This document shows positions 24,822 to 33,127 of a DNA stretch of 40,424 nt, piece after piece. The stretch is from positions 1 to 40,424 of the forward strand of contig JAEWAX010000088.1 in the NCBI GenBank assembly GCA_023391425.1. Direction: 5' to 3'. The DNA is from Bacillota bacterium (GTDB lineage: Bacteria > Bacillota > Clostridia > Acetivibrionales > DSM-1351). The notes below the pieces were generated by a model. That model did not search any database and had not been told where the DNA came from. It saw only the letters and a list, made by a program, of their open reading frames with translations. Numbering within the stretch: the first letter of the stretch is position 1; the number at the start of each line of letters is the position of its first letter. The position numbers and the translations under genes are program-made.

Positions 24822-25319
24822 ATGTCAATTTCTATAAATAATAACTCATATGATTATAGTATGATTAACATAAAAGGTATTGAGTTAGAAGCTACAAACA
24901 GTGTGAATAGCACCGTAGAAAGCGGGTCTTCTCAAAAAGTTAATCAAACTGGTAAATTAGAATGCCAGACCTGTAGAGAGAGAAAATATCAAGATGTCTC
25001 AAATGATCCCGGCGTATCCTTTAAAACACCAAGCAAAATTGCTTCTGGAAATGTAAGCGCAGCTATCATGGCCCATGAGCAGGAACATGTGAGAAATGAG
25101 ACTGCTAAAGCAGCACAGGAAGGTAAACAGATACTATCTCAATCTGTAACAAATCATACAGGTGTTTGCCCAGAGTGTGGAAGGTCATATGTTTCTGGAG
25201 GGACTACTAGAACAGTAACTAAACCAGATAATAATGATGAAAGGAAGGATTATTTTATTACGAATTATAATGATGTAGTGGCTAAGAATTTTGGATTAAT
25301 ATTTGATATGCGAATATAA
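24822..25319 (+). CDS. Putative metallopeptidase, SprA-related family, with two CxxC pairs
   Basis: The 165-residue protein carries a zinc-peptidase-like HExxH in AAIMAHEQEHVRNETAKA (about residue 87). The block is framed by two CxxC pairs: LECQTCRERKYQDVSNDPGV (about residue 48) and GVCPECGRSYVSGG (about 123). This arrangement matches the SprA-related family of small putative metalloproteins as I remember it. The four cysteines could form a zinc ribbon that brings the HExxH helix into place. There is no signal peptide, so it should act in the cytosol, forespore or after non-classical export. GGAGG (24812-24816) sets the ATG at 24822; an in-frame ATG at 24771 precedes it. A strong terminator follows. 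Protease activity is unproven. Confidence 0.8.
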   Translation: MSISINNNSYDYSMINIKGIELEATNSVNSTVESGSSQKVNQTGKLECQTCRERKYQDVSNDPGVSFKTPSKIASGNVSAAIMAHEQEHVRNETAKAAQEGKQILSQSVTNHTGVCPECGRSYVSGGTTRTVTKPDNNDERKDYFITNYNDVVAKNFGLIFDMRI

Positions 25320-25354
25320 GTTAAATTGTTATCACTTATCAAGTTAATATAAGA

Positions 25355-25397
25355 TATTACACCCCTTCAGATTTTTTAAAACTGAAGGGGTGTAATA
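25355..25397. terminator. Strong 16-bp perfect hairpin terminator
   Basis: TATTACACCCCTTCAG (25355-25370) and its exact reverse complement (25382-25397) flank an 11-nt A/T loop, 36 nt after the stop of the SprA-like gene. The trailing sequence CTATTTATAG is only moderately T-rich. Confidence 0.75.
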
Positions 25398-25484
25398 CTA
25401 TTTATAGCTGTTAATAAAGGGTTTGATGTGTTAAGGTATTATAGGTTGGGTATATTAAATAAATAAACTTTGTTGAGGTATTAT

Positions 25485-26240
25485 ATGGAATCAGAAAAGG
25501 TTGCCGAAATAGCTACTTGCGCAGGTGAAATACTTTTAAGCAATGGGGCTGAGGCTTATAGGGTTGAAGAAACAATTAAAAAGATATGCAATTCCTATGG
25601 GGTCGAAGGTGAATGCATTTCCACTTCAACTGGTATTTATATCTCTGTAATAACTCCAGATGGGGAAATGGTTACATCAGTAAAAAGAATTAAGCAAAGA
25701 AATGTTGATCTTTATAGAATTGAACGCATTAATTCTTTTTCAAGGGATTTGAATAATAACCCTTTATCCTATGAGGAAGCTAAAAAGGTGTTGGATGAAA
25801 TATACCATGCACCTAATTTTTCTCTTGGAATAAGGCTTATAGCTGCATGTATGACGGCATTTGTTTATACTCTTTTTTTTAATGGTGCTATTTTGGATGC
25901 GTTAATCTCAGCTATTATAAGTTTTGGAATATATCTTATGCTTGAGAAAACATCTAAAATTGGCTCGTTTCAATTTCTGGAATACTATATTTCTGGTTTT
26001 ATAATAGGAATAGTTAGCTTAACTGCACAGTTTCTAATACCAGAAATTAATAAAGATAATGTCATTACTGGTGCAATTATTGTGCTCCTTCCAGGAGTAG
26101 CACTAACTAATGGAATAAAGGATATACTTTATGGGGATTTTGTTTCAGGTTCGGCAAAGTTTAGTGAGGCAATTCTTATTATAATTGCTATGTGTATTGG
26201 AATAGCAACTGCTCTTTCTTTACTTATGAAATGGATGTGA
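25485..26240 (+). CDS. ThrE-type exporter, N-terminal half (YjjP-like)
   Basis: The 251-residue protein matches the ThrE/YjjP N-terminal family. A cytosolic part (about 1-110) has EILLSNGAEAYRVEETIKKI and STSTGIYISVITPDG. About five membrane helices follow (RLIAACMTAFVYTLFF, GFIIGIVSLTAQFLIP and others) with the conserved TGAIIVLLPGVALTNGIKD. With the next gene it rebuilds a complete two-part exporter of the kind that moves threonine/serine (ThrE) or succinate (YjjPB). The substrate here is unknown. The ATG at 25485 lies 6 nt after TTGAGGT; a TTG at 25470 precedes that site. Confidence 0.88.
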   Translation: MESEKVAEIATCAGEILLSNGAEAYRVEETIKKICNSYGVEGECISTSTGIYISVITPDGEMVTSVKRIKQRNVDLYRIERINSFSRDLNNNPLSYEEAKKVLDEIYHAPNFSLGIRLIAACMTAFVYTLFFNGAILDALISAIISFGIYLMLEKTSKIGSFQFLEYYISGFIIGIVSLTAQFLIPEINKDNVITGAIIVLLPGVALTNGIKDILYGDFVSGSAKFSEAILIIIAMCIGIATALSLLMKWM

Positions 26241-26244
26241 TTAA

Positions 26245-26682
26245 ATGATAATGCAGATCATATTAGCTTTTTTCGGAAGTGTATTTCCAGCAATACTATT
26301 TAATATAGATAGAAAGAAATTAGTTTGGGCTGGCTTATGTGGTGCTTTAGGGTGGACTGTATACCTACTTATTTTTTATCAAACTAAAAACCCAATCCCA
26401 GCTACTTTTATCGGAGCAATAGTGGTAGGAGTGTACAGTGAGTCTTTGGCTAGGATAATAAAAACTCCTGCCTTTGGATTTTTGATACCAGGTATATTTC
26501 CTCTTGTTCCAGGGTTCACAGCGTACACAACCCTAAGATTTATTGTAGAAAACAATTTTTCTGAGGCTTTAAATAAAGGGATTCAGACCCTAGCTGTTGG
26601 TGGTAGCATAGGGTTTGGTATAATGCTCTCAACAGCGATGTTTAAATTTATTTCTAGAATTAAGAAAAACCAAATAACATAA
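26245..26682 (+). CDS. ThrE-type exporter, C-terminal half (YjjB-like)
   Basis: The 145-residue protein has four or five membrane helices and the family pattern of YjjB-type (DUF3815/ThrE_2) partners: FFGSVFPAILFNIDRKKLVW, GALGWTVYLL, KTPAFGFLIPGIFPLVPG and a Gly-rich last helix. It starts 4 nt after the partner gene stops, so the two are cotranslated and surely form one complex. The start could be ATG 26245 or ATG 26251; no strong ribosome site is visible, which fits translational coupling. Confidence 0.87.
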   Translation: MIMQIILAFFGSVFPAILFNIDRKKLVWAGLCGALGWTVYLLIFYQTKNPIPATFIGAIVVGVYSESLARIIKTPAFGFLIPGIFPLVPGFTAYTTLRFIVENNFSEALNKGIQTLAVGGSIGFGIMLSTAMFKFISRIKKNQIT

Positions 26683-26776
26683 ATAGGGTTCTAAGTAGTA
26701 GTTTTATTCTGAAACTTACACTTAGGCTAAAAACTACTCAAAGATTTAGGTATACATAAATTACTGCAAATGTAAA

Positions 26777-26802
26777 AGCAGGGATTCTATTGAATCCCTG
26801 CT
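26777..26802 (-). terminator. 11-bp perfect hairpin with minus-strand T run
   Basis: AGCAGGGATTC (26777-26787) pairs perfectly with GAATCCCTGCT (26792-26802) across a 4-nt loop. On the minus strand it is followed by TTTTACATTTG; on the plus strand by CCTAATAG. It therefore fits best as the end of a minus-strand transcript from 26873-27374. A weaker stem (about 26708-26750) lies just after the YjjB-like gene. Confidence 0.65.
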
Positions 26803-26872
26803 CCTAATAGCTAATGACTTAACTTCTAAGTCAAGAAACATGATGAACTTGCTTGTATTTCCCTAAAAATAG

Positions 26873-27064
26873 TCATCCAATTACTGCCCTAGGTAACTGT
26901 GGCCACCCCTTAGGAGCAGATACAGTACCTTGGACATTAATTTGACACAAGAAATTATCAATTACGGGTTTGTGAGAATAGATCAAAATTATCATCTCCC
27001 AACGCTCGATATTATCAAATTCTTGCTTGCGTCTTATAATGTCAAAAACACGTCCATTATTCAT
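26873..27064 (-). CDS. Possible small protein, 63 aa, unknown function
   Basis: The frame begins with ATG at 27064, preceded by AGGTG 4-5 nt upstream, and would encode a soluble protein starting MNNGRVFDIIRRKQEFDN and ending PKGWPQLPRAVIG. A hairpin with a minus-strand T run (26777-26802) lies 71 nt past the stop, which supports a transcript here. I recognise no family, and the codon pattern alone does not prove it is expressed. It could also be the remnant of a longer gene. Confidence 0.4.
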   Translation of the reverse strand: MNNGRVFDIIRRKQEFDNIERWEMIILIYSHKPVIDNFLCQINVQGTVSAPKGWPQLPRAVIG

Positions 27065-27230
27065 GGACACCTATTAACATCAAAGCTCTTGCAATAACTA
27101 TAAAGATTGAGAAATAGAGTAGTCCAATGGAATCATCCCCCCAACTCATATTGCTAATCCTTAGCTACTGGACACATCTCTGCATCCAGTAATTATTATG
27201 GCAATATTCGAAACTAATATTCAGATAAAT

Positions 27231-27374
27231 TTATCCATTTTTTAAATCCATATGTTTTTTATTGTTTTTGTTATTAAAATCTGAACTTGTGTTGTCTGGA
27301 TTCACATTTCTTTCAGATTTATTTTGAGAATTTGATTTCGAGGATATTTTGTGTCCCTTACTTCCTTTAGCCAT
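27231..27374 (-). CDS. Small hydrophilic protein, 47 aa, unknown function
   Basis: A minus-strand frame from ATG 27374 to TAA 27231 has a strong AAAGGAG site upstream (GAAAGGAGCATTTTTATG). The product begins MAKGSKGHKISSKSNSQ and is very rich in Asn, Lys and Ser, with no hydrophobic core, so it is probably unstructured. Size and composition recall small spore or nucleic-acid-associated proteins, but no family motif is seen. The remaining parts of 26683-27676 (for example 27070-27230 and 27375-27676) show no gene; the latter must hold the divergent promoters of this ORF and the ABC operon. Confidence 0.5.
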   Translation of the reverse strand: MAKGSKGHKISSKSNSQNKSERNVNPDNTSSDFNNKNNKKHMDLKNG

Positions 27375-27691
27375 AAAAATGCTCCTTTCTTTAGTTAGTA
27401 TTTAATATGAATATCTAAACTTGCTAATATTATAATCCGTAGATTGAATGATATTATTCAACTACAAAGATAAACATTTTTTGTTCCGCGGATGAAGGTT
27501 TTTTCATATGTATATTGAATTGAAATATTAAAATCTCCAACAAATAAAATGATGGTGAATATTATAACAAAATTATACATAAAAGGAATTGTATCATTTT
27601 GCTTATTAATATAAAATTGTAGGGAAAGACATATTTGCTATAAAAATTAACACAGAGCTTTATTACTTGAATCGGTTTGGAGGGTAAATTA

Positions 27692-28468
27692 ATGAATGAA
27701 AGCGCAATCTCAATACAAGATTTATATATGAGCTATGGCTCAAAGCAGGTATTAAATGGGATAAGCCTAGAGATACCTAGAGGACAGATTATTGGATACA
27801 TTGGGCCTAATGGTGCTGGCAAGAGTACGACTGTGAAAATACTTTTAGGACTTTTAGCTAATTATAAGGGAACAGTCAAAGTTATGGGAGAAGATATTTC
27901 TTCTGGAAGCATTGAATATAAAAAAAAGATTGGTTACGTTCCTGAAACTGCAGAAATATATGATAATCTTACAGCTCAAGAATATCTTACATTCCTAGGA
28001 GAGATGTATGATATGGGCTATGATGAGGTGAACGAAAAAGCAAAAAAGTTAATGGAGTTATTCGGAATAGCAGAGGTTTATGAATCGAGGATAAGCTCAT
28101 ACTCAAAGGGGATGAAACAAAAAGTATTGATAATAGCAAGCCTTATACATAATCCAGATGTATTGTTCCTTGATGAGCCACTAAGTGGACTTGATGCAAA
28201 TAGTGTAATGATTTTCAAGGAAATAATGAGCTCACTTGTAAAACTGGGCAAAACCATCTTTTACTCTTCGCATATTATGGAAGTGGTAGAAAAAATCAGT
28301 GATAGAATAATTCTAATAAATAGTGGAAATGTGGTAGCTGATGGTACCTTTGATCAGTTAAAAGTGCAAAGCAAAGAAGGCTCTCTTGAGGAGATATTTA
28401 ATCAACTGACAGGCTTCAATCAACATAAACAAATAGCAAATGATTTTGTAAATGTGGTAGGAGCGTGA
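27692..28468 (+). CDS. ABC transporter ATP-binding protein (exporter type)
   Basis: The 258-residue ATPase has Walker A GPNGAGKSTT (about residue 37), a Q-loop region (KKKIGYVPETAEIYDNLTA), the signature YSKGMKQK (SKGMK, usual form S-x-G-x-x-Q), Walker B VLFLDEPLSGLD and the switch histidine in SSHIMEV. The layout is that of two-gene ABC-2 exporters such as the drug/bacteriocin/Na+ type. GGAGGG (27679-27684) sets the ATG at 27692; a TTG at 27677 overlaps that site. The permease gene starts 4 nt later. Confidence 0.92.
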   Translation: MNESAISIQDLYMSYGSKQVLNGISLEIPRGQIIGYIGPNGAGKSTTVKILLGLLANYKGTVKVMGEDISSGSIEYKKKIGYVPETAEIYDNLTAQEYLTFLGEMYDMGYDEVNEKAKKLMELFGIAEVYESRISSYSKGMKQKVLIIASLIHNPDVLFLDEPLSGLDANSVMIFKEIMSSLVKLGKTIFYSSHIMEVVEKISDRIILINSGNVVADGTFDQLKVQSKEGSLEEIFNQLTGFNQHKQIANDFVNVVGA

Positions 28469-28472
28469 TGTA

Positions 28473-30134
28473 ATGAAGGATTTCTTTTTATTAATGCTTT
28501 TAGATAAGCTTGCACCTATTTTTATTAAGCTTGGCGTAAATTATAAACAACTGCGTATGATTTTAAAAGTGAAGCTAACCTTAGATAATAGAAATGTTCC
28601 AACAATATTGGCAAACAAAAAATATGATGAAAGTAAAAATATGGCGTTTAGATCAATGCTTATTTATACTTTTATGGGTCTCATGATTTCAATATTTGTT
28701 TGGGTTCCCTTTTCGACCTTTTATAAGATGAATTTGATTTTTGGTATGATAATCTTTATGATATTAGCAACAATGATAGCTGACTTTTCTACAGTGTTAT
28801 TGGATGTTAAGGATAAGAACATACTTCTACCAAGGCCTATAAATGGCAAAACGATAAAGATAGCAAAAACGATACATATACTTTATTACTTGAATAGGGT
28901 TACATTAGCACTTTCTGGACCAGCTCTAATAATGTGCTTGGTTCATTACGGCCCAGTGTTCTTTGTGGTCATGCTACTTGAGATGGTACTTATTTGTGGC
29001 TTGGTAATGTTTTTTACATCGTTACTGTATTTCGCTATTTTAAGCGTATTTGATGGTGAAAAGCTTAAGGATATTATAAATTATTTTCAGATAGGCTTAA
29101 CTATATTTATAACTATTTCTTATCAATTTATTGGCAGAATGTTTGACATAACACAATTGAGAGTTAGCTTTACGCCAAAATGGTGGAATTATCTTATTCC
29201 TACCACATGGTTTGCAGCTCCTCTTAGTATTCTTACTGAGAAAAGCTTCTCTTCATTTTATATTACTTCAACTGCAATGGCTATAATTATCCCTATAGCT
29301 GCTTTTATGATTTACATTAAATTCATTGTCCCATATTTTGAGCAAAATCTTCAAAAGCTCAACGATAATGGTGCAGGAAAAAGGAATCACTCAAAAGCTT
29401 TTAGCCTAAAAAAAGTAATTGCTAGCTTGGCATGCTCAGACAAAAAGGAACGAGCTTTTTATACATTTACTCAAAATATGATTGCCAGTGAAAGAAAGTT
29501 AAAGCTACAGCTATATCCTAGTTTGGCTTTCTCAATTGTAATGCCGTTTATATTAATTTTTGTTACTGGTTCACGAAGATCACTTGCAGAAACCTTAAAT
29601 TCATTACATACCAGCAATAGCTTTTTGTGGATATACATGGGGATAGCCATGGTGAGTTTTTCCATTAATTTTATTAGTATGAGCGAAAAATACAAGGGTG
29701 CTTGGATCTATAAGGTATTACCAATTGAAAGCCCAGCGGTTGCCTTAAAGGGTGCATTCAAGAGCTTTTTATTCAAGTTTAATGTGCCTCTGATAGGTGT
29801 TTTGAGTATAATATTCATTTTTCTTTGTGGACCAAGAATTATTCCAGATGTTATTTTAATGTTTGTAAACATGGTCCTTTTATCAATTTCATTTTTCAAG
29901 CTATCCTCCAAACAGTTGCCATTTTATAAGGATTTTCAAAACATGCAAAACGGAAATAATGTAGGAATAACTTTCTTGTTGATGGCTGTTTGTGGAGTAT
30001 TGGCAGGAATCCACCTTGCATTCACACGTATACCCTTTGGTATAACTATTAATATTGCTATTTCTGCTGTAATAACAATGCTTATTTGGCATTTTAGCTT
30101 TAAAATATCGTGGAAGGATATTGAGGTAAATTAA
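28473..30134 (+). CDS. ABC exporter permease, large multi-spanning membrane protein
   Basis: The 553-residue protein has about twelve hydrophobic segments in two blocks (about residues 60-290 and 345-550) separated by a hydrophilic loop with a Lys-rich part. Its position directly after an ABC ATPase, with a 4-nt gap, marks it as the membrane partner. The first 55 residues are soluble (KLTLDNRNVPTILANKKY). I cannot name the substrate; large permeases of this kind are poorly characterised. A terminator follows at 30290-30328. Confidence 0.82.
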   Translation: MKDFFLLMLLDKLAPIFIKLGVNYKQLRMILKVKLTLDNRNVPTILANKKYDESKNMAFRSMLIYTFMGLMISIFVWVPFSTFYKMNLIFGMIIFMILATMIADFSTVLLDVKDKNILLPRPINGKTIKIAKTIHILYYLNRVTLALSGPALIMCLVHYGPVFFVVMLLEMVLICGLVMFFTSLLYFAILSVFDGEKLKDIINYFQIGLTIFITISYQFIGRMFDITQLRVSFTPKWWNYLIPTTWFAAPLSILTEKSFSSFYITSTAMAIIIPIAAFMIYIKFIVPYFEQNLQKLNDNGAGKRNHSKAFSLKKVIASLACSDKKERAFYTFTQNMIASERKLKLQLYPSLAFSIVMPFILIFVTGSRRSLAETLNSLHTSNSFLWIYMGIAMVSFSINFISMSEKYKGAWIYKVLPIESPAVALKGAFKSFLFKFNVPLIGVLSIIFIFLCGPRIIPDVILMFVNMVLLSISFFKLSSKQLPFYKDFQNMQNGNNVGITFLLMAVCGVLAGIHLAFTRIPFGITINIAISAVITMLIWHFSFKISWKDIEVN

Positions 30135-30152
30135 TGCAGTAACTAATTTTGT

Positions 30153-30233
30153 CATTGTAAGCATTGTAAATAATGAAACTACAACTACTTTTGAGATAAA
30201 GCTCTTACTCCTGCTTACAGGATAAGAAAAAGG
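30153..30233 (-). pseudogene. Orphan fragment of an ABC-2 permease gene
   Basis: Positions 30153-30233 match 31080-31160, inside the minus-strand permease gene, at 73 of 81 positions without gaps (my count), in the same orientation. The frame is open over about 26 codons and reads FSYPVSRSKSFISKVVVVSL, against FSYPISRSKIFISKVVVVSL in the intact gene. No similarity is seen outside. It lies 18 nt after the stop of the plus-strand permease. The rest of the 30135-30486 gap holds only the two terminators listed. Confidence 0.87.
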
Positions 30234-30289
30234 TTCATATAAGAAAGTTCAAAAATAACTTAATAAATACACCATTAGGCAAAATCTTT

Positions 30290-30328
30290 GAGACTATATT
30301 CTTTGTTTGGAAACATAGTCTCTTTTTT
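30290..30328 (+). terminator. Rho-independent terminator of the plus-strand ABC operon
   Basis: GAGACTAT (30290-30297) and ATAGTCTC (30315-30322) form a perfect 8-bp stem followed by six T residues (30323-30328). Confidence 0.85.
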
Positions 30329-30430
30329 ATTGTCTGATCTGCAGTAATAAAAGGACTGCTAGGATAGTTGGAAAATACAGCAAGAATCTTTTATGTAAAA
30401 TATTAATTGATATGTAAATAGTACCACAAG

Positions 30431-30468
30431 ACCCGTACATTCAATACAAAAAGTACGGGTTTTGTTTA
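30431..30468. terminator. Second hairpin, possible bidirectional terminator
   Basis: ACCCGTAC (30431-30438) and GTACGGGT (30453-30460) form a perfect 8-bp stem, followed on the plus strand by TTTTGTTT. It also lies 19 nt beyond the end of the minus-strand operon and may stop transcription from that side, although its minus-strand T run (CTTGTGG) is weak. Confidence 0.6.
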
Positions 30469-30486
30469 ATTTGACTAAAGTGAATT

Positions 30487-30723
30487 TCAAAATAAAATTT
30501 GAATTACACCGCTTATAAGAGATAATATACTTAGGCCTACACATATTAATCCAATATTTTTTTTAACCTTCTTTTGTGAGGAGCTTTTTTGTGTAATAAG
30601 AATAATTCCAAGTATAATTAGAACAATACTAGCACTAATATTGATTATACTAATTTGTGAGGATACATTACCAAAGACGCTGCTAAGAACGTTATCAATT
30701 ATATTTTCCGCTTTTTTTTCCAT
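30487..30723 (-). CDS. Small membrane protein, last gene of the tetR-ABC operon
   Basis: The 78-residue protein has two hydrophobic segments (ISIINISASIVLIILGIILI and NIGLICVGLSILSLISGVIQ) joined by a Lys/Ser-rich loop (TQKSSSQKKVKK). GGAGGT lies 9 nt before the ATG and is formed by the last codons of the permease gene, so translation is coupled. I know no family; an accessory subunit or immunity-type partner of the ABC exporter is possible but unproven. Confidence 0.68.
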   Translation of the reverse strand: MEKKAENIIDNVLSSVFGNVSSQISIINISASIVLIILGIILITQKSSSQKKVKKNIGLICVGLSILSLISGVIQILF

Positions 30724-30725
30724 AG

Positions 30726-31436
30726 CTATTCTACCTCCATATAGTCAACTTTTCTAATAAGAATATATGTAACAATAATTTCTACCGCTATTGTTACAGC
30801 CATAAATATAATAGTAGGATTTACAGACACTAAAGTGCTAGCGACTATATTGCAAAGCAGCGAACAAAGTAAAACTGATGATATAATTGTAGCTGGCACA
30901 GATTTCGATATAAATCCAATTCCCATTGAAACAACACCTAATGCAGCAGCTGATACAGACATAACAAATGTAGTTTTAACTGCTTTGATTATTATTTCTG
31001 ACGTAATACTTTCACTTACCAATGAAAAAATATTTTCAGTTACACCGAAAATAGTAAAAACTACAATATTACAGATAGCCATTGCAAGCATTGTAAATAA
31101 TGAAACTACGACTACTTTTGAGATAAAAATCTTACTCCTGCTTATCGGATAGGAAAAAAGTAGTATAGCACGTTTTCCCGTATATTCTTCGATTACAAAC
31201 CGAGAATACATAACAGCTGATAATACACAAAAGCAAGACATGGTTAGTACGCTAAATAACGAGATAATATTGTTATAACCTGCAAATAAATTCATTTCGG
31301 AATCGTTTGGTTCAAGTTGGGGTGCATATGCAATTAAATATATAAAGCCTAACATGACGATTGATATAACGATGGTTGAAATAATAAAGGTACTGATGTT
31401 ATTTCTTTTAATTTCTAGTTTCATTAAGTTAACCAA
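30726..31436 (-). CDS. ABC-2 type transporter permease
   Basis: The 236-residue protein has six hydrophobic segments typical of the ABC-2/BcrB permease layout: a short N-terminal cytosolic part (MKLEIKRNNIST), a first helix, an extracellular loop, then the conserved cytosolic turn EEYTGKRAILLFSYPISRSK before the later helices. The TTG start at 31436 has GGAGGG 7 nt upstream and overlaps the ATPase gene by 8 nt. A 26-codon stretch around SYPISRSK has an orphan copy at 30153-30233. Confidence 0.88.
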   Translation of the reverse strand: MVNLMKLEIKRNNISTFIISTIVISIVMLGFIYLIAYAPQLEPNDSEMNLFAGYNNIISLFSVLTMSCFCVLSAVMYSRFVIEEYTGKRAILLFSYPISRSKIFISKVVVVSLFTMLAMAICNIVVFTIFGVTENIFSLVSESITSEIIIKAVKTTFVMSVSAAALGVVSMGIGFISKSVPATIISSVLLCSLLCNIVASTLVSVNPTIIFMAVTIAVEIIVTYILIRKVDYMEVE

Positions 31437-32163
31437 TTTTTTGCCCTCCGCTCATAACATTGAAAAAGTAATCTTCTAACCCATCTGGAAAAGTCTCTTT
31501 GATGGATAATAGAGGTACTTCTTGTATAATGCTACCGTTAACAATAACACCAACGGTGTCTGCAATATGTTCTACTTCACTTAGAATATGGCTTGAAATG
31601 AGAATTGTCATATTATGATTTTCTACAAGGTCACGGAACAATGTTCTCATTTCACGAATACCCATAGGGTCTAAGCCGTTGATGGGCTCGTCTAATATTA
31701 AAATTTTAGGCTTGTGAATAATTGCTCTTGCAATTCCAAGTCGTTGACGCATCCCAAGCGAAAATTTAGAAACAGGTTGACTAACTGTATTAAAAAGTCC
31801 GACAATTTCTAAAGTTTTATCAATATCAGAATTAGGGATGCCCATATAAGAAAGATGAATTTCCAAGTTTTCTTTAGCTGATAAATGATCATAAAATATG
31901 GGGATTTCTATTATACTTCCTATGTTTTTCAAAATTTCATCTTTATGTTCTGAAAAATTAAGCCCTAGAACCTCTATCTGACCAGCTGTGGGTGCAAGTA
32001 AGCCTGTTAGCATTTTGAATATGGTGGTTTTACCAGCACCATTCGCACCTAAGAAGCCATAAATCGTTCCGCTATGAACAGTCATATTGCAATTTTTAAT
32101 AACTTCATTTTGATTAAAAGTTTTTGTTACATTTTCAAGCCTTACTAGTATATCATTGCTCAT
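31429..32163 (-). CDS. ABC transporter ATP-binding protein (BcrA-like)
   Basis: The 244-residue ATPase has Walker A GANGAGKTT, the signature FSLGMRQRLG (LGMRQ), Walker B ILILDEPINGLDPMG and the switch His in SSHILSEVEH. The set resembles bacitracin/lantibiotic-type exporters. GGAG 6 nt upstream favours ATG 32163; the ATG at 32175 includes that site. The gene overlaps the end of tetR by 11 nt and the permease start by 8 nt, so all are coupled. A drug or peptide substrate is inferred from family and from the TetR partner. Confidence 0.92.
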   Translation of the reverse strand: MSNDILVRLENVTKTFNQNEVIKNCNMTVHSGTIYGFLGANGAGKTTIFKMLTGLLAPTAGQIEVLGLNFSEHKDEILKNIGSIIEIPIFYDHLSAKENLEIHLSYMGIPNSDIDKTLEIVGLFNTVSQPVSKFSLGMRQRLGIARAIIHKPKILILDEPINGLDPMGIREMRTLFRDLVENHNMTILISSHILSEVEHIADTVGVIVNGSIIQEVPLLSIKETFPDGLEDYFFNVMSGGQKIG

Positions 32164-32821
32164 TCTTTTCTCCATTCTTATAATATAAATTTTGTAATAA
32201 TTCTTTGGTCTTTAAAATTAATTCGTTGCTTACAATATCAACTTCCATCATTTTCATCATACTTTGTAGAAATTTTAAGCGTTTTTCTAATTTTTCAGCG
32301 CTGCATTCAAAGATGGACGAGTCACACCAAATAATTATTAGCAGGAAAAATACTTCTGCACATTCATCAGGATAATCAGTTTTGATAGAACCATCATTAT
32401 TACCTTCTTGAATAATTTGTGAAAAAACAGGAGCACTTTTGCTGATACAGCTGTGCATGTAAGACACAACAAATTCAGGACTTTTCGTGCGGGTAGATAA
32501 GATGTCATCTAAAGAATGGGCTTGTTGGTCAGCTAGATTTTTTTCTAAAATATTTATCAATTTCTCTTTAGAAGAAATATTCTTCATTCCTTTTATCCAA
32601 CTGTCTAAATTTTCTTCTACACTCTTTGATTGAAGTTCCATTACTTTATTAATGATTTCTTCCTTAGACTTAAAATGATGATAGATTGCTCCTTTTGACA
32701 TATTAGCTGAGGTAGCGATATCCTGCATACTTGTTTTATCAAAGCCTTTTTCTAAAAAAAGTTTTGTCGAAACAGTTAGAATTGTCTGTATAGATTTTTT
32801 AGAATCATATTTTTTTGACAT
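32153..32821 (-). CDS. TetR-family transcriptional regulator of the ABC operon
   Basis: The 222-residue protein has the TetR N-terminal DNA-binding domain (about residues 10-56): IQTILTVSTKLFLEKGFDKT, SMQDIATSANMSKGAIYHHF and KSKEEIINKVM. The C-terminal ligand-binding domain is helical and unassigned. It is the first gene of the minus-strand operon and should repress it; a palindromic site lies right before its start. AAAGGA lies 9 nt before the ATG. Confidence 0.92.
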   Translation of the reverse strand: MSKKYDSKKSIQTILTVSTKLFLEKGFDKTSMQDIATSANMSKGAIYHHFKSKEEIINKVMELQSKSVEENLDSWIKGMKNISSKEKLINILEKNLADQQAHSLDDILSTRTKSPEFVVSYMHSCISKSAPVFSQIIQEGNNDGSIKTDYPDECAEVFFLLIIIWCDSSIFECSAEKLEKRLKFLQSMMKMMEVDIVSNELILKTKELLQNLYYKNGEKNEQ

Positions 32822-32838
32822 ATGTTATAATCCTTTCT

Positions 32839-32869
32839 AAAATAAAACCGACTGTATGGTTTTTATTTT
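32839..32869 (-). promoter_or_regulatory. Candidate TetR operator
   Basis: AAAATAAAACC (32839-32849) and GGTTTTTATTTT (32858-32869) form an inverted repeat around GACTGTAT, with one extra T in the right arm. The core ACCGACTGTATGGT has the ACC-n8-GGT form of many TetR operators. It lies 18 nt before the tetR start, so binding would block the operon. Confidence 0.5.
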
Positions 32870-33127
32870 TATATCCTTTATTATCCTTTTGTCAATAATT
32901 TTATTTAAACTAGTTTATATATTTGACAGCAGAAATATATAGAAAAATTTCCATAATGTGTTACAATAAAATTTGTAGATACAAAACTTATAATCTAATA
33001 CGAAGAACTCTGTTTATAGTTTTAATAATTGAAATATACTAGTTTGAATATAAACGTTAAACAATAAAAAATAGTTATTGTTATTTTTTAATATGAATAC
33101 GTACTAAAACTCATGGAGGATTACAAA

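Noticed and set aside
27660..28897. Shared 15-mer CTTTATTACTTGAAT before the ABC ATPase gene and inside the permease gene
   Set aside because: One 15-bp match is expected by chance in 40 kb of AT-rich DNA, and the similarity does not extend.
29901..30164. 87-codon minus-strand frame that begins in the permease fragment
   Set aside because: It runs antisense through the 3' end of an intact permease gene, has no ribosome binding site and its Cys/Tyr/Ser-rich composition is typical of shadow frames.
33050..33064. Possible CcpA cre site (TATAAACGTTAAAC) before the sugar-sensor gene
   Set aside because: It misses three conserved positions of the cre consensus, including the first G and the closing CA.
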